64,000 nucleotides of DNA from Parvibaculaceae bacterium Mf 1.05b.01. GTDB lineage: Bacteria; Pseudomonadota; Alphaproteobacteria; Parvibaculales; Parvibaculaceae. The stretch is taken from the NCBI GenBank assembly GCA_000509225.1, contig BAOK01000001.1, positions 1,550,001 to 1,614,000 of the forward strand. The letters are read 5' to 3'. Position 1 is the stretch's first letter; every line of letters starts with the position of its first letter. Below, piece by piece: positions 1 through 8,196 of the stretch. Made by a program: the position numbers and the translations under genes. The notes under the pieces were generated by a model. It did no database searches and was not told the origin of the DNA. It worked only from the letters and a program-made list of their open reading frames with translations.

Positions 1-621
1 GCGCTGCGGGGAGCGAACGCACAGCTGCGCATCCTTGGAGTCCATTATGGGCGCGAGTTCCAACCGGCGACGTCAGAGGCAACCCGCGAGCGTTTTCGCT
101 CTGCCATCGCGCGAGACGGTCTGACAATCATTGCCGGGCACCACAAACACATTGCGACCGGCGTGGAGATAGTAGAGATGCCAGAGGGTGGGATCGGCCT
201 TATCTTCTACGGCCTCGGTAATTTTCTGCATCTGGGCATGCAGAATATGGGACGGCATGATCTCTGCCATGATTTTGGATTGTTGGGTCGCGTCCGACTG
301 GCTCGTACAGATGACGGCAGCCTATCACTCGTCTCCGTTCGGGTGGTGGCTCTAACGGATATGCACCGCGCGACCAAGCCGTTACCTCCCAAACCTGCCG
401 CTCTGCGGGTTGCAGTTCTCAATCATCTGTCCGCTCAGCTCGACGCACCGGAGACCGGTGCAATGGGCTTGCAGTTTCGCGTCCAGGGGGACGGCTCCGG
501 GCTTTGGTGCAACCCACAAGCAGAGGGTGGCGCCTGTTCTGAGGCTACCGCTCCTGCTGCCGTTCCGCTGGCCATGGCCACACGAATTGCACGCGCCTGT
601 CGCCGGGTTCTCACCCGCTAG
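1..621 (+). CDS. CapA-family protein, C-terminal part (cut by window start)
   Basis: An open frame runs from base 1 without a stop to TAG at 619-621, leaving 206 residues of a longer protein. It matches the C-terminal half of CapA/PGA_cap metallophosphatase-like proteins, linked to poly-gamma-glutamate or capsule synthesis and often annotated only as CapA family. Visible family marks are GVHYGREF near the start, then AGHHKH (the GxHxH metal-binding type element) and FYGLGNFL, equivalent to the usual SLGNF. The last 80 residues are Ala-rich and not recognisable. The stop overlaps the stop of the convergent amidohydrolase gene. The N-terminal half, with the remaining metal ligands, lies outside the window, so completeness cannot be judged. 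Confidence 0.75.
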   Translation, partial: ALRGANAQLRILGVHYGREFQPATSEATRERFRSAIARDGLTIIAGHHKHIATGVEIVEMPEGGIGLIFYGLGNFLHLGMQNMGRHDLCHDFGLLGRVRLARTDDGSLSLVSVRVVALTDMHRATKPLPPKPAALRVAVLNHLSAQLDAPETGAMGLQFRVQGDGSGLWCNPQAEGGACSEATAPAAVPLAMATRIARACRRVLTR

Positions 622-2498
622 GTACCGCGTTCTCCAAGGACGTCTTCTGGCATTGCATGAATCCACGCTGCGATTTCCTGCAAATGCCCGCAAGGGTCGA
701 CGTCGTGACAGCAGTGGCTTGCTTCCAGCGCGTCATGCGCAGGCTCCGGCACAGGCATGCGCCCCGTCTCGCCAAAGACAGAGGCGACGGATTTGCTCAA
801 CATGGTGACTGCCCCTTCGAACACGACCCCCGCGACACGCACGTCTTTCAGACGGTCAACTCCTAAGTCAAACGGGTCATCTTCCAAGACGGCGAAATCA
901 GCCTTCTTGCCAGCGACGATGGATCCAATCTCATCATCCATGCCGAGCGCAAAAGCGGCATCAATGGTGATGCCACGCAGAGCCTGCTCCAGGCTCAAAC
1001 GCTCTTCCGGTGATACCTGCTGGCCAGAACGGGTCACGCGTGCCCCGGCACACCAGGCGAGGAAGAGTGGCTCAAGCGGTGCCATCATAAAGTCTGAATG
1101 AAAAGAGACCTTCATATTGTTGCGCAAAATGGATTGAGCTCGCACGAGCTGCCCCCCCCGTTCAGGACCGAGATCAAGCTCCGAGAGCGTGTCTGACAGC
1201 GCGTGAATGTAATAAGGGTTTACGCTCGCGTGCGCCCCAAGAGCCGCCATACGCGTTGACTGGGCATTGGTGTGGAAACCCACATGATGCATCATAAAGC
1301 GATGATCGAACCGAGGCTTTGCATCCTGCGCCTGGGCCAGTGCATCAAGCACTGAGTCCATCCCCTTGTCCCCATTTACATGTACATGGATCTGATATCC
1401 CGCTTCCCAGAAATGCCTTACGCCGCCAGCCAGCACATCCGGTGTCATGATCCATTCGCCTTCATGCCCATCAGTATAGCCGGGCTCATTCATCTGCATG
1501 AGTGCAGAGAACATGGCGCCGTCAGCAAATAGCTTCACGGCTTTCAGAAAGCGCACGCGTCCCTCGTCTTTTCCAAGAAGCTCTTCCATTGCGCCTTGCC
1601 CCGCAGCAAAGTCGATCTCCGCATCCGGCGCCCCATTGCCACGTCCAGACGCCCGATTGCTGAAACCTCGTCCGTCAAAGACGTTCACGACCCGCATAGG
1701 CCGTTCTGGCTGCTCAATAACGGCATTAATGGCTGCTAGCTCAAAGTCTGGACTGATGGTGCCAAACAACATGTCCGCCGCAGTCGTGATACCTCCCTGA
1801 AGCATCAGATCGCAGGTGATGCCGAGGCCCTTGCGGTACCAGTCATCAGCTAACAGGGTCGACATGAGTTTGCCCATGACCATCATGTTGCCGGTTTCAA
1901 AAAAATGGCCTTGCGCAATATCAACCTGCGGATGATCGCCAACCACATCCTCTGTCAATCCAAGCGCCGCCATTGCGGCACTGTTCAAAAACGTCTCATG
2001 GAAAGAGCGCTGGAACAAAACCACCGGCCGGTCGGGCGCAATTTGGTCGAGTTCGGGCCGTCCCCATTGTCCGTGTTCCAACGGCTGGTACCCGAAAGAG
2101 ATGAAGAGTTCTTCTTTGTCTAGCCGCGCGGTGAGACGTTCTTTTAATCGGGCTTCATATTCTATGGGCGTGTTAGCCGCGGGATGTATATCGCCTCCTG
2201 CCATGCGCCAGGGCTCTGGCGCGATAATCTCCATGGGTGTGAGGAGAGCCCCCAGAAATGGATGAACATGATTGTCGATGAACCCCGGCATGAGAACCTT
2301 GTCGGCAAACCGGTCGTCAACGGTGACCGCGCGCCCTTTAAACCAGGGTTCCATGGAAGCAAGATCTCCCACTGCCATGATCCGGCCTTCTGATACAGCG
2401 ACGGCTGTTGCCTCAGGCAATGAGGGATCCATGGTGATGATTTTGCGTGCGGTAAATACCGTGACCGTCTCAAGCCGCCGTGTCGGTCTTTTTGTCAT
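618..2498 (-). CDS. amidohydrolase family protein (YtcJ-like)
   Basis: A 626-residue metal-dependent hydrolase of the amidohydrolase superfamily, YtcJ-like branch, which removes acyl or amide groups from small substrates; the substrate is unknown. The beta-sandwich segment comes first (residues 10-70), then the HxH metal motif in DNHVHP (H77, H79). Later come HVHVNGD and MHHVGFH, which supply further histidines of the TIM barrel, and SFHSDF near the end of the barrel. The C-terminal sandwich returns at GKKADFAVLEDDP. The final 60 residues are Cys/His-rich and look less conserved. No signal peptide is seen, so it should be cytoplasmic. It stands alone, convergent to the CapA-like gene and divergent from the MscS gene. 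Confidence 0.85.
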   Translation of the reverse strand: MTKRPTRRLETVTVFTARKIITMDPSLPEATAVAVSEGRIMAVGDLASMEPWFKGRAVTVDDRFADKVLMPGFIDNHVHPFLGALLTPMEIIAPEPWRMAGGDIHPAANTPIEYEARLKERLTARLDKEELFISFGYQPLEHGQWGRPELDQIAPDRPVVLFQRSFHETFLNSAAMAALGLTEDVVGDHPQVDIAQGHFFETGNMMVMGKLMSTLLADDWYRKGLGITCDLMLQGGITTAADMLFGTISPDFELAAINAVIEQPERPMRVVNVFDGRGFSNRASGRGNGAPDAEIDFAAGQGAMEELLGKDEGRVRFLKAVKLFADGAMFSALMQMNEPGYTDGHEGEWIMTPDVLAGGVRHFWEAGYQIHVHVNGDKGMDSVLDALAQAQDAKPRFDHRFMMHHVGFHTNAQSTRMAALGAHASVNPYYIHALSDTLSELDLGPERGGQLVRAQSILRNNMKVSFHSDFMMAPLEPLFLAWCAGARVTRSGQQVSPEERLSLEQALRGITIDAAFALGMDDEIGSIVAGKKADFAVLEDDPFDLGVDRLKDVRVAGVVFEGAVTMLSKSVASVFGETGRMPVPEPAHDALEASHCCHDVDPCGHLQEIAAWIHAMPEDVLGERGT

Positions 2499-2621
2499 GA
2501 TGCCCCCGAATTTCTGTTTTTGTTTTTTGGAATGCTACCACTTTTGCCCGCTAGTGATAACTTGTTCACCTCAGCAGAGCGGACTACGCTGTAGGAAAGA
2601 AGCCTTGGAGGCCTGTTACTG

Positions 2622-3953
2622 ATGGAATGGTCTGAGCTGCTCGACGGACTTGCTGCTGTTTTGGGTTCCGCAGAGACCTGGGTGCAGACAGAGGTGTTTA
2701 CCTGGCCCGCCTTCGTTCAATTGATATTGCTGACTTTTGCGCTTCTCGCTGCTTTCCTTGCTCAACGCATTTTCGCAGCCCCTATAGACGCTATGGCGGT
2801 GCGCGCGAAGCAGGTCCGGCTTTTGGCCAAACCCGCAGAGAGGCTGCGCCCGCTTATTCTGCCGCTCACGGCGATGGCACTCGTATGGACTGTCTTTGCG
2901 ATCCTCGTTCAGCTCGATCATCCCTCCGGACTGCTTCGGATCGTGGGAAACCTGTTTACAGCCTGGGTTGTCATTCGCCTCTTCAGCAGCCTCCTCAATC
3001 AGTCACCATGGTCGCCTGTGATAGCGACGATTGTCTGGATGGTCGCCGCCCTTGCCATTCTTGGCTGGCTTGATCCGCTCCGCATCTTCCTGGACAGCGC
3101 TGCCTTTCAAGCTGGAGAGATGCGGGTTTCCGCATTGGGGGTGATCAACAGCCTTCTCATTCTGGTGGCGTTTCTCATCATCTCCTCAGTGCTGTTGCGC
3201 CTGGTTGATGATCGCATGCGATCAATGGCAGCGGTCACACCCTCTGCCCGCGTCCTCTTGGTGAAATTGCTGCGCATTGTTTTCATAGCGCTTGCAATCG
3301 TCATTGCCATGACAAGCGTGGGACTCGACCTTTCCGCGGTCGCCATATTCTCCGGCGCCGTCGGTATTGGTGTGGGTTTTGGGTTGCAAAAAGTTATCTC
3401 CAACCTGTTCAGCGGGATTCTGCTGCTCCTCGACCGGTCGCTCAAACCCGGCGATGTCATCGAGGTGGGCGACGCCTATGGCTGGATCGACAAAATGGGC
3501 GCGCGCTATGTCACTGTGGCCACCCGCGACGGCAAAGAATATCTGATCCCTAACGAGGACATCATCACTCAACAGGTGATCAATTGGTCTCACAGCAACA
3601 AAGCTGTTCGGATCAAAATCGGCTTGGGCATCTCTTACGGCTCAGATGTGCGCAAGGCGATGGATTTGATGGTACAAGCGGCAACCGATCACGCCCGAGT
3701 GCTCAAAGATGCAGGACATGATCCCCAGGTGCGCCTCACCGAATTTGCAGACTCGTCGGTGAACCTGGAGCTGCGAGTCTGGGTCATCGATCCGGAAAAG
3801 GGCATGGTGAACATTGCCAGTGACATTCGACTTGCTATCTGGGACCTGTTCCATGAAGAAGGGGTTGAGTTCCCCTTTCCCCAGCACGATGTGCATGTTG
3901 CCTCCGCAAGCGGATTGGAGGCAGTTCTGGAAAAATATCTTAAAGACCGGTAA
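2622..3953 (+). CDS. MscS-family mechanosensitive ion channel
   Basis: A 443-residue inner-membrane protein that should open under membrane tension and release solutes on osmotic downshock. Several hydrophobic helices fill residues 20-260. The pore-lining helix and beta domain follow: glycine/alanine-rich GAVGIGVGFGLQ, then NLFSGILLLLDR, PGDVIEVG, and the MscS_2 signature G-x-V-x(n)-T-x-R-D-G with IPN as in KEYLIPNE. A soluble alpha/beta C-terminal domain completes it. It is longer than E. coli MscS (286 residues) because of extra N-terminal helices, like YbdG or YnaI types. The start at 2622 is supported by TTGGAGG at 2606-2612. It may be co-transcribed with the flavoprotein gene 51 bp downstream. 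Confidence 0.9.
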   Translation: MEWSELLDGLAAVLGSAETWVQTEVFTWPAFVQLILLTFALLAAFLAQRIFAAPIDAMAVRAKQVRLLAKPAERLRPLILPLTAMALVWTVFAILVQLDHPSGLLRIVGNLFTAWVVIRLFSSLLNQSPWSPVIATIVWMVAALAILGWLDPLRIFLDSAAFQAGEMRVSALGVINSLLILVAFLIISSVLLRLVDDRMRSMAAVTPSARVLLVKLLRIVFIALAIVIAMTSVGLDLSAVAIFSGAVGIGVGFGLQKVISNLFSGILLLLDRSLKPGDVIEVGDAYGWIDKMGARYVTVATRDGKEYLIPNEDIITQQVINWSHSNKAVRIKIGLGISYGSDVRKAMDLMVQAATDHARVLKDAGHDPQVRLTEFADSSVNLELRVWVIDPEKGMVNIASDIRLAIWDLFHEEGVEFPFPQHDVHVASASGLEAVLEKYLKDR

Positions 3954-4004
3954 GAGCCAGGGAGAGTTCTCTTCCTTGTCCATGCCCACGCAACGGCAGA
4001 TCAG

Positions 4005-5186
4005 ATGTCAGACACTTTCGATGTGATAATTCTCGGAGCCGGTGGCGCCGGACTCATGTGCGCCGGCATCGCCAGCCAGCGGGGCCTCAGCGTTTTGGTT
4101 CTCGATCACGCGAAAAAGCCGGGAGAGAAGATCCGTATTTCAGGAGGCGGACGGTGCAATTTTACAAACATCAACACCCAGGTGGATCGCTTTCTTTCTG
4201 CCGACCCCTATTTCGCCCGCAATGCTCTGAGCGTCTATACCCCCGATGATTTCATCGCTCTGGTCGAGGCCTACGGCATTGCCTATCACGAGAAGACCCT
4301 TGGACAATTGTTCTGTGATGGGTCTTCCCAACAAATCATCGATATGTTGCTCGCCGAGTGCGCCAAAGGCGGCACAGAAATCAGACTGCAAACTGATATT
4401 ACTTCTGTTGCCAAGAAGGACGGTGGCTTTACCGTCGAGACAAGTGGCGGTTTGATCACAAGCAGGTCTCTTATCGTGGCGACCGGCGGGAAGTCGATCC
4501 CCAAAATGGGGGCAACAGGCATTGGCTACCAGATTGCAGAGCAGTTTGACCTTCCCATTGTTTCACCCCGCCCTGGGCTGGTGCCTTTTGCCTTCGATCA
4601 GACCTGGAAGGACGCGCATGCAGACCTGCCCGGCGTGGCGGTTGATGCAGAGGTCTCCACCAGTGGCATCAGCTTTAGAGAAGCGCTATTGTTTACGCAC
4701 CGAGGGTTGAGCGGTCCTTCCATCCTTCAGGCTTCGTCCTATTGGCAGGAAGGTACAGCGCTGGAGATCAATCTCCTGCCTGACACGGATCTTTTGTCGA
4801 CCCTTACAGAGATGCGGGGGGCCCGCCCCAAGACAGACATCACCGTCGCCTTGTCGGAGTTCCTGCCGAAACGTCTCGCCAAAAGGCTAACTGACTTTAT
4901 TGCGGGGCACCGACGTCTTGCTGATCTATCGAACAAGAAGCTGAAGAACGTCACTGACAGAGTTCAGCGCTGGGCACCCATCCCCGCAGGTACGGAAGGG
5001 TATCGCACTGCTGAGGTGACCGTCGGCGGGGTCTCGACCAAAGCTCTCAATCCGAAGACGCTTGAGGCTCGGTCTGTCGCTGGGCTCTATTTCATCGGTG
5101 AGGTCGTGGATGTCACCGGGTGGCTTGGTGGATATAACTTCCAGTGGGCATGGGCGTCTGGCGCAGCAGCAGCACGGACCCTCTGA
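4005..5186 (+). CDS. HI0933/YhiN-family FAD-dependent oxidoreductase
   Basis: A 393-residue flavoprotein of the HI0933/YhiN (BaiN-like) family. An FAD-binding Rossmann motif GAGGAG lies at residues 11-16, followed by KISGGGRCNFTN, here with RISGGGRCNF, which is the diagnostic family motif. Other family marks are VATGGKSIPKMG, the FTHRGLSGP motif in the middle, and the C-terminal GEVVDVTGWLGGYNFQWAWASG. Family members have been described as aminoacetone oxidase-like or bile-acid 7-dehydroxylation enzymes, but most have no proven substrate. Soluble and cytoplasmic. It follows the MscS gene by 51 bp on the same strand and ends 5 bp before the stop of the convergent SDR gene. Confidence 0.88.
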   Translation: MSDTFDVIILGAGGAGLMCAGIASQRGLSVLVLDHAKKPGEKIRISGGGRCNFTNINTQVDRFLSADPYFARNALSVYTPDDFIALVEAYGIAYHEKTLGQLFCDGSSQQIIDMLLAECAKGGTEIRLQTDITSVAKKDGGFTVETSGGLITSRSLIVATGGKSIPKMGATGIGYQIAEQFDLPIVSPRPGLVPFAFDQTWKDAHADLPGVAVDAEVSTSGISFREALLFTHRGLSGPSILQASSYWQEGTALEINLLPDTDLLSTLTEMRGARPKTDITVALSEFLPKRLAKRLTDFIAGHRRLADLSNKKLKNVTDRVQRWAPIPAGTEGYRTAEVTVGGVSTKALNPKTLEARSVAGLYFIGEVVDVTGWLGGYNFQWAWASGAAAARTL

Positions 5187-5191
5187 TATCC

Positions 5192-5917
5192 CTACCAGGG
5201 CAACGCTTCCCCTCGATATGAAAAGAAGCCTCCTGACTGATCCACCGACAGCCCGTCAATAGTAGTCAAAAGTCGCTCTGCTGCCTCGTCTGGCGATTGC
5301 AGCGTCAAACCGCTCTTAGCAAATGGCGAGGAAAGACCCGTCGCAACGGTGCCCGGATGAAGCGCAACACACAGAGCGGAAGGATTCCGTCTTTTCAGTT
5401 CTATCGCCGCTGTTCGAACGAACTGATTAAGAGCCGCCTTGGAAGCGCGATACCCGTACCACCCCCCAAGCTGATTGTCGCCGATACTCCCGACTTTTGC
5501 GGAAAGAGTCGCGAAGACAGACTTCCCATCTTTCGGCAATAGCGGAAGAAAGTGCTTCATCAGCAATGCGGGACCGGTCGCGTTCACAGCAAAGAGGCGC
5601 GCCAGTTGTGCACCGTCGAGCTGCGCGATGCTCTTTTCGGGCATCATTCCCCCGCCATGCAACAGGCCGGTTGCATCAATAATGAGCCTGGGGAGCGCCG
5701 CTGCATTGGCAATTGATGCGGCAGTTTCTTCGATACTTTCCTCGGAAAGCAGGTCGAGGACTGGGCTTGCAGACCGCCCAAACTCCCTGATCTCAGAAAA
5801 GCGACCTGATTTCTCTATCGCATGCACAATTGCACGCCCGATGCCGCCGGTCGCTCCCACGACGACGGCAACGCCACCGGTCGGAAGTGACGTCAAATTG
5901 ATAGATCCGGCCAACAT
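5192..5917 (-). CDS. short-chain dehydrogenase/reductase
   Basis: A 241-residue classical SDR with a Rossmann fold. The cofactor motif GATGGIG is at residues 21-27. The active site has Ser in the segment after SVFATLSAKVGS, and YRASK gives the Tyr-x3-Lys pair. The pattern of a short N-terminus and C-terminal PGTVATGLSSPF resembles C-factor/CsgA-type SDRs (carbonyl or ketone reductases using NADPH). The substrate is unknown. It sits 62 bp downstream of the UPF0178 gene on the same strand and could share its transcript. A GGAG lies only a few bases before the ATG. Confidence 0.85.
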   Translation of the reverse strand: MLAGSINLTSLPTGGVAVVVGATGGIGRAIVHAIEKSGRFSEIREFGRSASPVLDLLSEESIEETAASIANAAALPRLIIDATGLLHGGGMMPEKSIAQLDGAQLARLFAVNATGPALLMKHFLPLLPKDGKSVFATLSAKVGSIGDNQLGGWYGYRASKAALNQFVRTAAIELKRRNPSALCVALHPGTVATGLSSPFAKSGLTLQSPDEAAERLLTTIDGLSVDQSGGFFSYRGEALPW

Positions 5918-5979
5918 ATGCTCCGCTGCTTCGATGACATGGCCTGTCTACGCGCATGGCTTGTTGATAGATCAGTGCG

Positions 5980-6438
5980 TCACTCCGTGTCGCGGCGTTT
6001 GAGCGCCTGGATCTCGTTCTCCAGTGTGTTGAGAAACTGTGACCGGTCCCGTGCTGTGAAGCCCGCATTGTAGGTCTGCGTATTATTGCTTTCCCGCAAA
6101 TGCTGTTTCAGCTCCCGCATGCCAAGTGCCATGCCGATATTTTCCTCGCTGAAAACCTTGCCAGTTGGGCCGATAACTTTTGCCCCATTTTCGAGACAGC
6201 GCCCCGCCAAAGGAATATCAGCGGTTATCGCGATGTCATTTGCTGTGGCGCGCTCTGCAATCCAGTCGTCAGCGACATCAGGTCCTTCTGGTACGACAAT
6301 CTGTTGAATCAGCGGATGGCGCCGTGGCCGCATGCCAGCATTGCTCACAATGAAAACTGTCAGCCCGTGTCGTTCGGCGACTTTTTCCACTTCGTCTTTG
6401 ACCGGACACGCGTCCCCATCAACATAAATTTGAATCAC
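5980..6438 (-). CDS. UPF0178/YaiI-YqxD family protein
   Basis: A 152-residue protein of the widely distributed UPF0178 family (YaiI in E. coli, YqxD in Bacillus). The family hallmark DGDACPVKDE is at residues 7-16, with TADIPLAGRCLE in the middle, a family-typical acidic and cysteine pattern related to PIN-like nuclease folds. The molecular function is unproven; a nuclease role is an inference from the fold. The start is GTG at 6438, preceded by GGGGGCGGG on the coding strand. The gene is divergent from the histidine kinase, with a 227 bp intergenic region between them. Confidence 0.88.
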   Translation of the reverse strand: MIQIYVDGDACPVKDEVEKVAERHGLTVFIVSNAGMRPRRHPLIQQIVVPEGPDVADDWIAERATANDIAITADIPLAGRCLENGAKVIGPTGKVFSEENIGMALGMRELKQHLRESNNTQTYNAGFTARDRSQFLNTLENEIQALKRRDTE

Positions 6439-6560
6439 ACCCGCCCCCGTTAATCCTTTGTCGACCTTTACCGCCCCGCAGCACTCACTCTCTTAAGGTA
6501 CAGCTCGACATTTTACAGCTGCCATTCTCAATACGTTAACAAAAGATCAAGGAATGACCC

Positions 6561-6614
6561 ATGAGCAAGTCACGAATGCAACCGATTAACGGCAAATTAT
6601 CTTCTGAACAGTAG
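6561..6614 (+). other. possible 17-codon leader ORF ahead of the kinase
   Basis: A tiny frame ATG(6561) to TAG(6614) encodes 17 residues and is preceded by AAGGA eight bases upstream, a better ribosome binding site than that of the kinase start itself. It ends 51 bp before the kinase start. It could be a translated leader peptide or chance; nothing in its residues is recognisable. Confidence 0.2.
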
Positions 6615-6665
6615 AAGGTTAAATAAATCTGCATTCTCTGTTTGAGGCCGGGGACATTTTAACAC

Positions 6666-8174
6666 ATGCATAGTCGCCAAGAAGGACTTGCCGAGTTGGG
6701 TGAGGGTGGGCACGCACCGCCGATACTCTCCAATCGGGCTCGTGGCGGCAGCGGCGAGGCACCATCGGGGTCGGGTTTGTCTTACGATATGCACCCGATC
6801 ACAATGGGCTTCCTCGACCCCAAGGCCGAAGAAGCATACCGACAGGACAATTACGAACGGCAGATCGGTTTTACCCGGTTTTGCATCGTTGCTGGCGCCG
6901 TCATCATGGCTGCCTTCGGCATCCTCGACTATTTCATCGTCCCCGACATTCTTTATGAGGCCTGGTTTATCCGGCTAGGCCTTGTCTGCCCTCTTCTTCT
7001 GGGCATCGTCGCACTATCCTACGCACCCTGGTTCAACCACCGTCACCAGTTCTGGTTGTCCTTTTCCATGGCGACACCTGGCCTTGGCGTTGTGGCCATG
7101 ATCGCGTTGGCGGACGCGCCGGGTAGTTATCTCTACTATGGCGGTCTGATTGCCATCATTTGCTTCAGTGCATGTCTCTGGCGACTGAATTTTATGTATT
7201 CGCTCACCTGGGCCCTGGCCACCTTCACGGCGTATGAAGCTGTGGCACTGTTTATCAACCCCCAACCAGAGAATGTGTTGATCAACAACACGGCCTTCAT
7301 GTTGCTGGGCATTGCGACCTGCAGTTTCTTGACCTATGTGCACGAACGCCAGATGCGTTTCGCTTTTGTGGACAATGAGCGGTTGAAGTCAGAGCGCGAA
7401 CGCTCTGAAGAGCTTCTGGAACAATCAGAAACCGCGAACCGAGCGAAGAACGACTTCCTGGCGATCATGAGCCATGAGCTTCGGACTCCTTTGAACGCGA
7501 TTATCGGCTTTTCGGAAATTATCGCCACGCAGATGTTCGGACCGATCAACAATGAACGATATGCGGACTATGCAGGAGACATTCGCAGTAGCGGCTCCCA
7601 TCTGCTCAGCATCATCAATGACATTCTGGATCTGTCCAAAGCAGAAGCTGGAAAGCTAGAGCTTGACGAAGACGCGCTTGACCCCGTGGAAGCGCTGAAC
7701 CAGACAATGCGCATGTTCCGACCCCGCGCCGCCGAACTGAAGATCAAGCTAACATTCCGTGTGCGCGATGACATTCCATGGTTGTTGGCTGACCCGCGCC
7801 TTTTCAACCAAGTGGTTATTAACCTCACCTCCAACGCATTGAAGTTCACGCCAGAGGGTGGTCAGGTCGGCGTGGAGCTCGGCCTAACCGATGCTGGAGA
7901 GCTTGAACTAAAAATTGAAGACACTGGCATCGGTGTTGACGAGGACGACATTGAGCGGATCTTCGAACCGTTCGTGCAGGTGGAAAATGCGATGAGCCGG
8001 ACGCAACAAGGCACAGGCCTTGGCCTACCGCTGGTGCGAAAAATTATGGCACTGCACGGTGGCGACGTAAGCCTGGAAAGCCGAAAAGGCTCCGGGACGA
8101 ATGTGCATGTCACATTCCCCCGCAGCCGTTTCGTCGATGCTCCCTCTGAAGACGGAATGCGCTGGGCAACCTAA
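6666..8174 (+). CDS. membrane sensor histidine kinase (6TM, HisKA, HATPase)
   Basis: A 502-residue sensor kinase. After a Gly-rich N-terminus come about six hydrophobic helices (roughly residues 60-235) with very short loops, so the signal is probably sensed within or near the membrane. A short coiled coil follows, then HisKA with the phospho-acceptor His in MSHELRTPLN (codon at 7473-7475), then the HATPase domain with N-box NLTSNALKF, DTGIGV and GTGLGLPL. There is no receiver domain and no response regulator gene nearby, so the partner is elsewhere. A second in-frame ATG at 6789 is also possible, and the first 41 residues look low in complexity. It is convergent, 22 bp apart, with the PilZ-methyltransferase gene. 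Confidence 0.9.
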   Translation: MHSRQEGLAELGEGGHAPPILSNRARGGSGEAPSGSGLSYDMHPITMGFLDPKAEEAYRQDNYERQIGFTRFCIVAGAVIMAAFGILDYFIVPDILYEAWFIRLGLVCPLLLGIVALSYAPWFNHRHQFWLSFSMATPGLGVVAMIALADAPGSYLYYGGLIAIICFSACLWRLNFMYSLTWALATFTAYEAVALFINPQPENVLINNTAFMLLGIATCSFLTYVHERQMRFAFVDNERLKSERERSEELLEQSETANRAKNDFLAIMSHELRTPLNAIIGFSEIIATQMFGPINNERYADYAGDIRSSGSHLLSIINDILDLSKAEAGKLELDEDALDPVEALNQTMRMFRPRAAELKIKLTFRVRDDIPWLLADPRLFNQVVINLTSNALKFTPEGGQVGVELGLTDAGELELKIEDTGIGVDEDDIERIFEPFVQVENAMSRTQQGTGLGLPLVRKIMALHGGDVSLESRKGSGTNVHVTFPRSRFVDAPSEDGMRWAT

Positions 8175-8196
8175 CCGGTCACCAGCGATCCTGCCC

